A stretch of 12,099 bases of DNA from Clostridia bacterium (GTDB lineage Bacteria > Bacillota > Clostridia > Christensenellales > Aristaeellaceae). The stretch lies in assembly GCA_024404275.1 (NCBI GenBank), contig JAKSQG010000037.1, positions 1 through 12,099 of the forward strand, given 5' to 3'. Shown here piece after piece: positions 1 to 6,396 of this stretch. How positions within the stretch are numbered: the stretch's first letter is position 1; each line of letters begins with the position of its first letter. The notes below the pieces were generated by a model. It saw only the letters and a program-made list of their open reading frames with translations, did not search any database and was not told the DNA's origin. The position numbers and the translations under genes were made by a program.

Positions 1-83
1 CCAAGCGGACTGCCGCGGATGACCGTGCGTTTGCGGAAAACTTTGAAAAACTGATTCAAAAAGCACTTGCTTCCATTTCTTGA
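1..83 (+). CDS. 3' end of an unidentified protein (partial)
   Basis: An open frame enters from the left edge (first full codon at base 3) and stops at TGA 81-83. The visible 26 residues end in AFAENFEKLIQKALASIS. They are hydrophilic and helix-like with no recognisable motif, so no family can be named. The direction matches the following transporter gene. The stop codon lies inside the first copy of a 17-bp tandem duplication, and the next gene's ribosome binding site lies at the end of the second copy, so the two genes are probably co-transcribed. Confidence 0.5.
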   Translation, partial: KRTAADDRAFAENFEKLIQKALASIS

Positions 84-110
84 ATCCGAAAGGTTCTTGA
101 ATCCGAAAGG
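77..110 (+). repeat. Perfect 17-bp tandem duplication at a gene junction
   Basis: The 17-mer TTCTTGAATCCGAAAGG occurs at 77-93 and again immediately at 94-110. The first copy contains the TGA stop of the upstream gene and the second supplies the AAAGGAG ribosome binding site of the EamA gene. Each copy carries an AAAGG core, but only the second is followed by AG and stands at proper distance from an ATG. It looks like a recent slippage duplication that widened the gap by 17 bases. Confidence 0.9.
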
Positions 111-117
111 AGTTCTT

Positions 118-531
118 ATGTGGGCATTGTTTGCGGCCGGTTCCGCCGTGTTTGCGGCGCTGACCTCCATTCTGGCAAAGATAGGAATCAAAGGCGTAAA
201 TTCCACGCTGGCCACCGCCATCCGTACGGTGGTGGTCGTTATTATGTCCTGGGGCATGGTCTTTCTGACCCATGTGCAAAGCGGTCTTGGTGAAATCAGC
301 AGACGCAGCTGGCTGTTTCTCATTCTTTCCGGTCTGGCCACAGGTGCTTCCTGGCTTTGCTATTACCATGCGCTGCAAATCGGAAAAGCTTCACAGGTCG
401 TGCCTATCGACAAATTGAGTGTGGTCATCACACTGATTCTCGCCTTCCTTTTCCTGCATGAACAGTTCACCGTAAAATCACTGATTGGCTGCTTGCTGAT
501 TGGTGCCGGCACACTGATGATGGTTCTGTAA
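118..531 (+). CDS. Half-size EamA/DMT-family membrane transporter
   Basis: The product is a 137-residue integral membrane protein of the drug/metabolite transporter superfamily with a single EamA domain. About five hydrophobic helices are visible, near residues 1-24, 30-50, 62-84, 92-110 and 114-135. The stretch YYHALQIGKASQVVPIDKLS, followed by a hydrophobic helix and LHEQFT, is typical of the second half of EamA proteins. Full-length EamA permeases have two such domains, so this short form presumably works as a dimer. The substrate cannot be told. The ATG at 118 is chosen because AAAGGAG stands 7-8 bases before it; an in-frame ATG at 67 lies inside the upstream gene and lacks such a site. 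The DUF1232 gene follows after 6 bases. Confidence 0.85.
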   Translation: MWALFAAGSAVFAALTSILAKIGIKGVNSTLATAIRTVVVVIMSWGMVFLTHVQSGLGEISRRSWLFLILSGLATGASWLCYYHALQIGKASQVVPIDKLSVVITLILAFLFLHEQFTVKSLIGCLLIGAGTLMMVL

Positions 532-537
532 TCAGCC

Positions 538-936
538 ATGCGTCGATTATTCGAGCAGTTAAAAAGCCATGCCGCGGAATGCAAGCTTACCCTTCCGGCG
601 GTTTACCTTGCCATAAAGAAAAAAGAGACGCCCTTCTTTGCCAAAGCGTTGGCTATCCTCACCCTCGTCCTCGCCCTTTCCCCCATTGACCTGATTCCGG
701 ATTTCATTCCCGTACTGGGCCTTCTTGATGACGTGATCCTTCTGCCCTTGCTGATGGCAGCCGCCATTAGCTTGATTCCGGCAGAAACAATGGAAGCCTG
801 CAAAGCCGAAGCGGAAGGGCTTTGGACCGATAACAAGCCCGGAAAATGGTATTACGCGCTTCCCATTGTAATATTCTGGGGATTGGTACTGTGGAGCATC
901 ACCGTCGGTGTACTGCGCCTCTTTCATCCCCGATAA
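538..936 (+). CDS. YkvA/DUF1232-family membrane protein
   Basis: The product is a 132-residue protein with the DUF1232 core ALSPIDLIPDFIPVLGLLDD at residues 46-65, the hallmark of the YkvA family. This core follows a hydrophobic stretch (about 35-47) and continues into another (66-80). A clear C-terminal membrane helix spans about 106-128. The family's biochemical role is unknown to me; members are small membrane proteins common in Firmicutes and other bacteria. No Shine-Dalgarno sequence is apparent before the ATG. It starts 6 bases after the transporter's stop, so translation is probably coupled to that gene. The family call is secure but the function is open. Confidence 0.88.
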   Translation: MRRLFEQLKSHAAECKLTLPAVYLAIKKKETPFFAKALAILTLVLALSPIDLIPDFIPVLGLLDDVILLPLLMAAAISLIPAETMEACKAEAEGLWTDNKPGKWYYALPIVIFWGLVLWSITVGVLRLFHPR

Positions 937-979
937 TCAAAATGCCCTTTCGTGTATACTTTTCGGAGGATTTACCTTA

Positions 980-1459
980 ATGAAAACAATCGATATCATC
1001 GGCAAAAATTATCACGGTCACTGGGACAAAACCCGCACTGCCTGCAGAGGAATCGTGACCGATGGAAACCTTATTCTGCTCTCTTTTGAAGTTCAAACCG
1101 GTCAATGGATGCTTCCCGGCGGAGGGGTTGAAGGCAACGAAAGCGATGAAGCCTGCTGCATCCGGGAGATTGCCGAGGAAACCGGCATCATCACAGTACC
1201 CTCTCCCTGTTTGCTTGAAATCGATGAATATTACGAAAACTGCAAATGGGTCAATCGGTATTTCGTCTGCAAAGCCATCGGCACAACGGAAACAAAGCTG
1301 ACCGACAAAGAAAAAGAAGTGGGAATGGAAAAGAGGTGGATCCCCATTTCCGAGATCAAGTATATTTTTTCGCAGTATCCCGCTTTTGAAGAAAAAGACG
1401 AAATACGCAGAGGCTTGTATTTTAGAGAATACACCGCATTGAAGGAATTGGGATATTGA
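980..1459 (+). CDS. Nudix hydrolase
   Basis: The product is 159 residues and belongs to the Nudix superfamily, which cleaves nucleoside diphosphates linked to another moiety using Mg or Mn. The Nudix box is complete at residues 48-70: G, then GVEGN, E54, seven residues, and REIAEETGI, with the metal-binding glutamates present. The substrate cannot be predicted; a general NTP/NDP-sugar or housecleaning role is possible. The ATG at 980 is preferred over an in-frame ATG at 908 because CGGAGG sits about 10 bases upstream and because 908 lies inside the DUF1232 gene. TATACT at 955-960 could be a -10 box, but no good -35 is seen. G+C over 1201-1440 is about 42% (100 of 240), well below the downstream genes, with AAA, GAA and AAT codons favoured, which may indicate transfer or low expression. 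Confidence 0.92.
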   Translation: MKTIDIIGKNYHGHWDKTRTACRGIVTDGNLILLSFEVQTGQWMLPGGGVEGNESDEACCIREIAEETGIITVPSPCLLEIDEYYENCKWVNRYFVCKAIGTTETKLTDKEKEVGMEKRWIPISEIKYIFSQYPAFEEKDEIRRGLYFREYTALKELGY

Positions 1460-1463
1460 CCGC

Positions 1464-1504
1464 AAAAAAACGGGACAGAGCAGTGCATCCACAGTCTGTC
1501 CCGT
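1464..1504 (-). terminator. Rho-independent terminator of msrA
   Basis: A 10-bp perfect stem is formed by ACGGGACAGA (1470-1479) and TCTGTCCCGT (1495-1504) around a 15-base loop that can form a small inner hairpin. Read on the minus strand, it is followed by a run of T (complement of A at 1464-1470), giving a classic intrinsic terminator about 43 bases past the msrA stop. On the plus strand the hairpin follows the Nudix stop, but the downstream sequence is not T-rich, so it would end plus-strand transcripts less well. Confidence 0.88.
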
Positions 1505-1546
1505 TATCCGTATTCTCTTTGATGAAAGACGATGATCCGTATCCTG

Positions 1547-2074
1547 TCACTTCAGCTGGGTCGATTGTCCCGGCTGCCAGCTTTGCGCCTTATCGATCAT
1601 GTCCCATGAGACATGGCAATAACCACCGGGATTCTTATCCAGATACTTCTGATGATATTCCTCCGCTGTGTAAAAGCACTGCAGCCGCTCACACTCCACC
1701 GCCACGGGCTGTCCAAGCTTTCGGGACAATTGATCCAGGGAAGTACGTGCAATGGTCAGGTCACTGTCATTATCGGCATAAACACCGGTACGATACTGTG
1801 TGCCCACATCCTCGCCCTGACGATTGACCGACAGCGGATCGATGATGTTATAAAAGAGTTCCAACAGCGTTTCCAGCGTCAGCACTTCGTCATCGTAATG
1901 CACATGAACCGTTTCGGCGTGACCTGTCTCGGTATGCTTGACGGTGTCATAGGAGGGATGTTCCACCCGACCGTTGGCAAAACCAACTTCGGTGGAAACA
2001 ACGCCCTTCAATTGAGAGATAAACTTTTCCGCGCCCCAGTAGCAGCCGCCGGCCAGCCAGATTTCCTTGATCAT
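1547..2074 (-). CDS. msrA: Peptide-methionine (S)-S-oxide reductase MsrA
   Basis: The product (175 aa) reduces methionine-S-sulfoxide in oxidised proteins and free methionine in the cytosol. The catalytic motif is GCYWGAEKF with Cys11; the more usual form is GCFWG, and Tyr is a conservative change. Other family signatures are TGHAETVHV (about 50-58), NRQGEDVGTQYRTGVY (84-99) and EYHQKYLDKNPGGYC with a likely resolving Cys153. There is no MsrB domain. The ATG at 2074 is chosen over an in-frame ATG at 2095 because GAGGAGG lies 8 bases upstream and because the predicted transcript starts near 2098, which would leave almost no leader for 2095. The gene has its own consensus promoter and terminator, so it is probably monocistronic, and it converges on the Nudix gene. 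Confidence 0.96.
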   Translation of the reverse strand: MIKEIWLAGGCYWGAEKFISQLKGVVSTEVGFANGRVEHPSYDTVKHTETGHAETVHVHYDDEVLTLETLLELFYNIIDPLSVNRQGEDVGTQYRTGVYADNDSDLTIARTSLDQLSRKLGQPVAVECERLQCFYTAEEYHQKYLDKNPGGYCHVSWDMIDKAQSWQPGQSTQLK

Positions 2075-2104
2075 CTTCCTGTCCTCCTCGGTCATTGATG
2101 ATTC

Positions 2105-2133
2105 ATTATACCTTTTCTCATGATTTTTGTCGA
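2105..2133 (-). promoter_or_regulatory. msrA promoter
   Basis: On the minus strand, TCGACA (2133-2128) is followed by a 17-base spacer and a perfect TATAAT (2110-2105). Transcription would start near 2098, giving a leader of about 24 bases before the ATG at 2074 that contains GAGGAGG. The -35 differs from TTGACA at one base. Confidence 0.8.
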
Positions 2134-2149
2134 GCGGCAGGATTTCCCT

Positions 2150-2177
2150 TTTACATTGCCACGAAAGATGTTATAAT
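2150..2177 (+). promoter_or_regulatory. Promoter of the HAD-tldD-tldE unit
   Basis: TTTACA (2150-2155) and a perfect TATAAT (2172-2177) are separated by 16 bases. Transcription would start near 2184, about 25 bases before the HAD start at 2209. The -35 is one base off consensus. It stands back to back with the msrA promoter; the two -35 boxes are 16 bases apart. Confidence 0.75.
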
Positions 2178-2208
2178 AGCAAATGACACTTTTATGTGGG
2201 AGACCTTC

Positions 2209-3027
2209 ATGAGTCATTATCAATTGATTGCATTCGATATGGACGGAACGCTGCTGGATTCCTCCAAGCGTATCCTTCCCTCCTCCCTTCGTGCCATTGA
2301 CCGCGCGGTAAAAGCCGATAAAGCCGTAGTCATTTCCACAGGACGCAACCCCCGCGAGATCGATGTGTTTGATGATCAGCTGAGTTCTGTGCGTTATCGC
2401 ATCTCCTGCAGCGGCGCACTGGTCTATGACAGGCAGGAGAATCAATCCATTTTTGCCGTTCCGATTCCGGATGAAACGGTTCAGGAAATCTTCCGGCGTT
2501 TTCATGATCTGGATGTCTGCATTCATATTCTTTCTTATGAAAGTGTGTTTCAAAAAGATAAATTGGATAACATCCAGGAATACCACATGGAAGCCTACGG
2601 ACCTTTGTTCCATCAGATCTGTGTCCTGACCGATAATATTGAGCAAAAATGGCACGCAGAGCATTTTCCCGCTTTCAAGTTGAACATCTATTCCCGCACC
2701 CCCGAAGCGCGGTAGAAGCATCTTGTCCTGCTCAAAGATCTGCCCGTGCAGTGTGTTTACTCCGAAAGCACCGCCCTTGAGCTTTCCGCCGCGGGCATCT
2801 CCAAAGCCGCCGGGCTTGAAGCGTTGTGTAAACATCTGCATATTCCAATGGAGGATACCATCGCCGTCGGCGATGCCGACAACGATATGGTCATCCTTTC
2901 CGCCGCGGGAATGGGAATTGCCATGGGCAACGCCATTCCCCGCGTTCTCTCCGCCGCAGACGCCGTGGTCGCGGATAACGACCATGACGGATGCGCCGAA
3001 GCCATTGATCGCTGGCTGCTGAAGTAA
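2209..3027 (+). pseudogene. Cof-type HAD phosphatase interrupted by an in-frame TAG
   Basis: This is one continuous frame of 272 codons broken only by TAG at 2713-2715 (codon 169). The first part carries HAD motif I (DMDGT, nucleophile Asp10, Asp12) and motif II (STGR, 43-46). The part after the TAG carries the motif III lysine (GISK, Lys199) and motif IV (GDADND, 221-226). Together they give a normal-length Cof/YbiV-like sugar-phosphate or cofactor phosphatase; separately neither half has a full active site. Upstream and downstream reading frames agree exactly, so only the one codon is abnormal, and CAG (Gln) to TAG would explain it. The choices are a recent nonsense mutation, a sequencing error, or readthrough. 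A GTG at 2746 could start a C-terminal fragment of 93 residues, but without catalytic Asp10 it should be inactive. The ATG at 2209 has GGGAG about 8 bases upstream. tldD follows after 37 bases with no terminator. Confidence 0.88.
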
Positions 3028-3064
3028 GCAGTTTTCCCCCAAATATTCAAACACGGAGGTTTCT

Positions 3065-4447
3065 ATGCTCGACCTGTATGTCGCACAGGATGTCATTGCC
3101 TGTGCCCTCTCCACCGGCGGTGACTTTGCCGAAATTTTTCTGGAGGATCGTATCAACAACAGCTTGACCATGCGTTCCGGCTCCATCGAAACGGTCTCCT
3201 CCGGACGTCTGCACGGTGCGGGCGTTCGCGTCTATCAGGGCACCCGCGGCGTGTATGTGTACACCAACGACACCACCCGCGAGGGACTTCTTGCCTGCGC
3301 CAAAAAGGCTGCCGGCGCGCTGAAGGGCGCCACTCTGACCGCTCCCCTGCCTCTGGCCATCTCCACCCACACCAATATCCATCCCATCGTGCTCCGGCCT
3401 TCTGAAGCCGATGCCCGCCGCAAGATTGAAAAAATGCGTGCGGCACAGAGCGTGATGGCGGATTATCCCGAGGTCGTCCAAACCCGCATCGGCTACAACG
3501 ACAGCGAACAGAACGTCTGGATCGCCAACAGCGAAGGTCTGTACACCACCGATACCCGTACTTATACCCGCATGGGCATTGTCGCTACCGCCAGCAACGG
3601 TACAGAGAATCAGTCCGGTTCCTCTGCCCCCGGTGCCATGATGGGCTTTGAGCTCTTCGATCAGTATATCGATCCCAAAGCCCACGCCAAAATCGCCGCC
3701 GAAATGGCTGTCACCATGCTCCATGCCCCGCTCTGCCCTGCCGGCATCATGCCTGTTGTCATCGACAACGGTTTTGGCGGCGTCATTTTCCACGAAGCCT
3801 GCGGCCACTCTCTGGAAGCGACCAGTGTGGCTCAGGGCACCAGCGAGTTCTGCGGTAAGCTGAACACCCGCGTGGCCAGTGACCGCGTGACCGCCATTGA
3901 CGACGGCACCATCCCCAACGCCTGGGGCAGTGAGAATGTCGACGATGAAGGTACCCCCACCACCCGCCTGGTGCTGATTGAAAACGGCATCCTGAAGAAT
4001 TACATGGTGGACCGTCTGAACGGCCGCCGTATGAACACGGCACCCACCGGTAATGCCCGCCGTCAGAGCTATGCCTTCGCCCCCACCAGCCGCATGCGCA
4101 ACACCTATCTTGCCGCCGGTCAGGATGACGAAGCCGAAATGATCGCCACCATGGGCGACGGTCTGTATGCAAAGAGTATGGGCGGCGGTTCCGTCAACCC
4201 TGCCACCGGTGAGTTCAACTTTGCCGTAGCCGAAGGCTATCTGGTCAAGGACGGCAAGATTGTTCACCCCGTACGCGGCGCCTCCCTGATTGGGCGCGGC
4301 AGTGAGATTCTGCCCCGCATTGACCGCGTCGGCCGCAACATGACCATGGCTCAAGGCATGTGCGGTTCCATCAGCGGCAGCGTTCCCACCAATGTCGGTC
4401 AGCCTATGATCCGTGTCAGCTCCATCACGGTCGGCGGCGGATGCTGA
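3065..4447 (+). CDS. tldD: TldD-type metalloprotease subunit
   Basis: The product is a 460-residue member of the TldD/PmbA family. In characterised systems TldD and TldE form a heterodimeric zinc protease that degrades unfolded peptides, trims microcin B17 leader and cleaves the CcdA antitoxin. The catalytic motif HEACGH is at residues 243-248 (His243, Glu244, His248). The C-terminal GMCGS (Cys433), followed by SGSVPTNVGQP and a final TVGGGC, matches the region that supplies the third metal ligand in TldD. It is therefore the catalytic partner. CGGAGG precedes the ATG at about 7 bases. tldE begins 11 bases after the stop, with its GAGGAGG site starting in the tldD stop region, so the pair is co-translated. 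No RiPP precursor or modification enzyme is seen nearby. Confidence 0.96.
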   Translation: MLDLYVAQDVIACALSTGGDFAEIFLEDRINNSLTMRSGSIETVSSGRLHGAGVRVYQGTRGVYVYTNDTTREGLLACAKKAAGALKGATLTAPLPLAISTHTNIHPIVLRPSEADARRKIEKMRAAQSVMADYPEVVQTRIGYNDSEQNVWIANSEGLYTTDTRTYTRMGIVATASNGTENQSGSSAPGAMMGFELFDQYIDPKAHAKIAAEMAVTMLHAPLCPAGIMPVVIDNGFGGVIFHEACGHSLEATSVAQGTSEFCGKLNTRVASDRVTAIDDGTIPNAWGSENVDDEGTPTTRLVLIENGILKNYMVDRLNGRRMNTAPTGNARRQSYAFAPTSRMRNTYLAAGQDDEAEMIATMGDGLYAKSMGGGSVNPATGEFNFAVAEGYLVKDGKIVHPVRGASLIGRGSEILPRIDRVGRNMTMAQGMCGSISGSVPTNVGQPMIRVSSITVGGGC

Positions 4448-4458
4448 GGAGGTACAGT

Positions 4459-5799
4459 ATGAAAGCATTTATCGATCGTCTTTTGAAAACCGCACTGGAA
4501 AACGGTATCGAGGCCGCCGAAGTATATCAGGCCTCCTCTGACAGCTTCCGTGCCATGGCCCACAACGGCGAGGTCAGCGATTATTCCGTATCCTCTGCCT
4601 CCGGTCTTTCCCTGCGCGGCATTTATCAGGGCAAAATGGGTTACGCCTCCACAGAGGCGATGGATGAGGAAGCCATTGGGCAGCTCATCCGCGGGGTCAA
4701 AGAGAGTGCTGAACTGGTGGACTCAAATGACCCCGCTGAGATTTATACTGTTGGCGATGAATACACCGAAACGGATACCTATGCCCCGGCGTTGGAGACC
4801 GTCACCGAAGAGCAAAAGTTGGACCTGCTTCTGAAGCTGGAAAAGGCCGCTCTTTCCACCGGTGACAAGCGCATCAGCAACATCGGACGAGTCATGGTGA
4901 TGACAGGCAGCGGCAGCCGCATGCTGGTCAACACCAACGGTCTCAATCTGACCAGCCGCTCCAATCACGCCGCCGCCATGCTTTCCGTTGTCGCCCGCGA
5001 CGAAGGCCGTGTTGCCACCGGCGGTTCCTTCCAGACCGCCCGTGACTTTTCACAGCTGAACGCCGAAAAGATCACCGCCGAAGCCGTCGAGGAAGCCCTG
5101 TTTTATCTTTACGCCTCCCCCATTGCCAGCGGCAGTTATCGCGTCATCATCGACCGCCGCTGCATGCCCGATCTGCTGCAGACCTTCAGCGGTGTCTTTT
5201 CCGCCGATATGGCTCAGAAGGGACTTTCCCTGCTGAAGGACAAAGAGGGTGAAATGATTGCCGCCCCCTGTGTCACCCTGATGGATGACCCGCACATGAA
5301 AGACGGTTTTGGCACCGATTCCTTTGACGCCGAAGGCGTAGCTACCCAAGTAAAGGCAGTGATTGAAAACGGTCGTCTGACCACCCTGCTGCACAATCTC
5401 AAAACTGCCCGCAAGGCCGGTGTCGCCTCCACAGGCAATGCCGGCAAAGCCGGTTATGCCGCCCCGGTGGATATCCGTCCTTACAACTTCTATTTCAAGC
5501 CGGGCACCAAAACACTGGAAGAGATGATGGCGGATATCGGCAACGGTGTTGTCATCACCGAGGTTTCCGGTCTGCACGCGGGCGCCAATCCGCTCAGCGG
5601 CGATTTCTCCCTGCTCTCCAAAGGTTACACCGTGGAAAACGGCAAAAAAGGTCACGCGGTGGAGCAGATTACCCTCGCCGGCAACTTCTACACCATGCTC
5701 AAAAACATCCGCTGCGTGGGCAGCGACCTGGAATTTGTCGGCAGTCCCTTCGGCAGTCCCTCCGTGGATGTGGGCGAAATGGTCATCGCCGGCAAATGA
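4459..5799 (+). CDS. tldE: TldE/PmbA-type protease partner subunit
   Basis: The product is a 446-residue TldD/PmbA family protein without the HExxxH motif, as expected for the non-catalytic TldE (PmbA) subunit that pairs with TldD to enclose the active site. Family features include SLRGIYQGKMGYASTEAMDE (about 50-70), the central GSGSRMLVNTNG region, and the C-terminal SGLHAGANPLSGDFS and QITLAGNFYTMLKNI segments with a terminal SPSVDVGEMVIAGK. The ATG at 4459 is chosen because GAGGAGG lies 7 bases upstream; an in-frame ATG at 4360 is inside tldD. It is expected to be co-transcribed with tldD from the promoter before the HAD gene or from an unseen closer one. A strong terminator follows 16 bases after the stop. 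Confidence 0.95.
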   Translation: MKAFIDRLLKTALENGIEAAEVYQASSDSFRAMAHNGEVSDYSVSSASGLSLRGIYQGKMGYASTEAMDEEAIGQLIRGVKESAELVDSNDPAEIYTVGDEYTETDTYAPALETVTEEQKLDLLLKLEKAALSTGDKRISNIGRVMVMTGSGSRMLVNTNGLNLTSRSNHAAAMLSVVARDEGRVATGGSFQTARDFSQLNAEKITAEAVEEALFYLYASPIASGSYRVIIDRRCMPDLLQTFSGVFSADMAQKGLSLLKDKEGEMIAAPCVTLMDDPHMKDGFGTDSFDAEGVATQVKAVIENGRLTTLLHNLKTARKAGVASTGNAGKAGYAAPVDIRPYNFYFKPGTKTLEEMMADIGNGVVITEVSGLHAGANPLSGDFSLLSKGYTVENGKKGHAVEQITLAGNFYTMLKNIRCVGSDLEFVGSPFGSPSVDVGEMVIAGK

Positions 5800-5814
5800 T
5801 CCTTCGTTTTATAC

Positions 5815-5850
5815 AGACGATCCGGGTTCAACCGGGTCGTCTTGTTTTTT
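5815..5850 (+). terminator. Rho-independent terminator after tldE
   Basis: An 11-bp stem pairs AGACGATCCGG (5815-5825) with CCGGGTCGTCT (5832-5842), with one G-U wobble and a 6-base loop. It is followed by TGTTTTTT (5843-5850). It closes the tldD-tldE unit. Confidence 0.9.
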
Positions 5851-5870
5851 GCATTGCTTTACGGTATAAT
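5842..5870 (+). promoter_or_regulatory. Possible promoter of the orphan-dus pair
   Basis: A perfect TATAAT stands at 5865-5870, giving a start near 5877 and a short leader before the AAGGAGG site of the gene at 5896. The only -35 at 17 bases is TTGTTT (5842-5847), which matches consensus in three of six positions and overlaps the T-run of the preceding terminator. The -10 is convincing but the -35 is weak. Confidence 0.5.
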
Positions 5871-5895
5871 ATAGAATGAGTAAGGAGGTGTCTGT

Positions 5896-6396
5896 ATGCG
5901 CTATTTGCGTCGCTTTATCTGGTATATTGCCACACGGCTGCTGATTGTTCTGCTGTGTCTGGGCATTCTGACAGTCACCTTTTACTTTGCCATGAACGCC
6001 AGCAACATCTACGTCATCATCAAGGATGGCATGGCGCGCCGTGCGCAGGTCGTCATGCGTATTGAGAAAAGCGATGAATTAAACCGCTATTTTTCCTCTG
6101 TCTGGATTTCCCGTGACGCGCTGGTGCAAGCGGCGGAAAATGGCAGCGGACCTTATGAAAACTGCAATATCACCGGCATTGATCACCGTATCTCCCTGTC
6201 CTATGTTTGGTGCTGGCCCTGGGACAGCACCGCCACCGCACAGATCACCGAAACGATTCCTTCAATCGACGGTCGTTCGATCACCGGGACCGTTCCAAAG
6301 TGGAATAACGCCCGCTACTCGGTAGCGCTGACAAAGGAAAACGGACAATGGAAAATCAAGGATCTGACTGTATTGGAATGGCTGAATGATGAATGA
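5896..6396 (+). CDS. Unknown membrane-anchored protein with an exported domain
   Basis: The product is 166 residues. A basic N-terminus (MRYLRR) precedes one strongly hydrophobic helix at about 14-33, so the remaining 130 residues probably lie outside the membrane. The soluble part has two nearby tryptophan-rich stretches (VWCWPWD, 104-110) and ends with a strand-like YSVALTKENGQWKIKDLTVL. That ending resembles the last strand of NTF2-like folds, but this is only an impression. Three cysteines are present, one in the helix (21) and two outside (90, 106), which could pair. AAGGAGG lies 7-8 bases before the ATG. It overlaps the start of the dus gene by 11 bases, so the two are translationally coupled. 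I do not recognise the family. Confidence 0.8.
   Translation: MRYLRRFIWYIATRLLIVLLCLGILTVTFYFAMNASNIYVIIKDGMARRAQVVMRIEKSDELNRYFSSVWISRDALVQAAENGSGPYENCNITGIDHRISLSYVWCWPWDSTATAQITETIPSIDGRSITGTVPKWNNARYSVALTKENGQWKIKDLTVLEWLNDE

Noticed and set aside
955..960. TATACT before the Nudix gene as a promoter
   Set aside because: No acceptable -35 lies 16-18 bases upstream and there is no extended -10, so it is not listed as a feature.
2713..2715. TAG read as pyrrolysine
   Set aside because: No methylamine methyltransferase or pyl gene is visible, the position is not in the HAD active site, and Gln (CAG) gives a simpler explanation.
3028..3064. Possible small RiPP precursor between the HAD gene and tldD
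   Set aside because: Only 37 bases are available, with no start-stop frame that could encode a leader and core peptide.
2092..3186. A 364-codon open frame on the minus strand opposite the HAD gene
   Set aside because: It was considered because the HAD gene is interrupted, but the antisense product has no recognisable features, crosses into tldD, and overlaps the divergent promoters, whereas the plus strand encodes all HAD motifs.
3047..4468. A 473-codon open frame on the minus strand opposite tldD
   Set aside because: It lies fully opposite a clear TldD with catalytic motifs, its translation is low-complexity (Gly, His, Ala rich), and it has no ribosome binding site. It is a codon-bias shadow in G+C-rich sequence.
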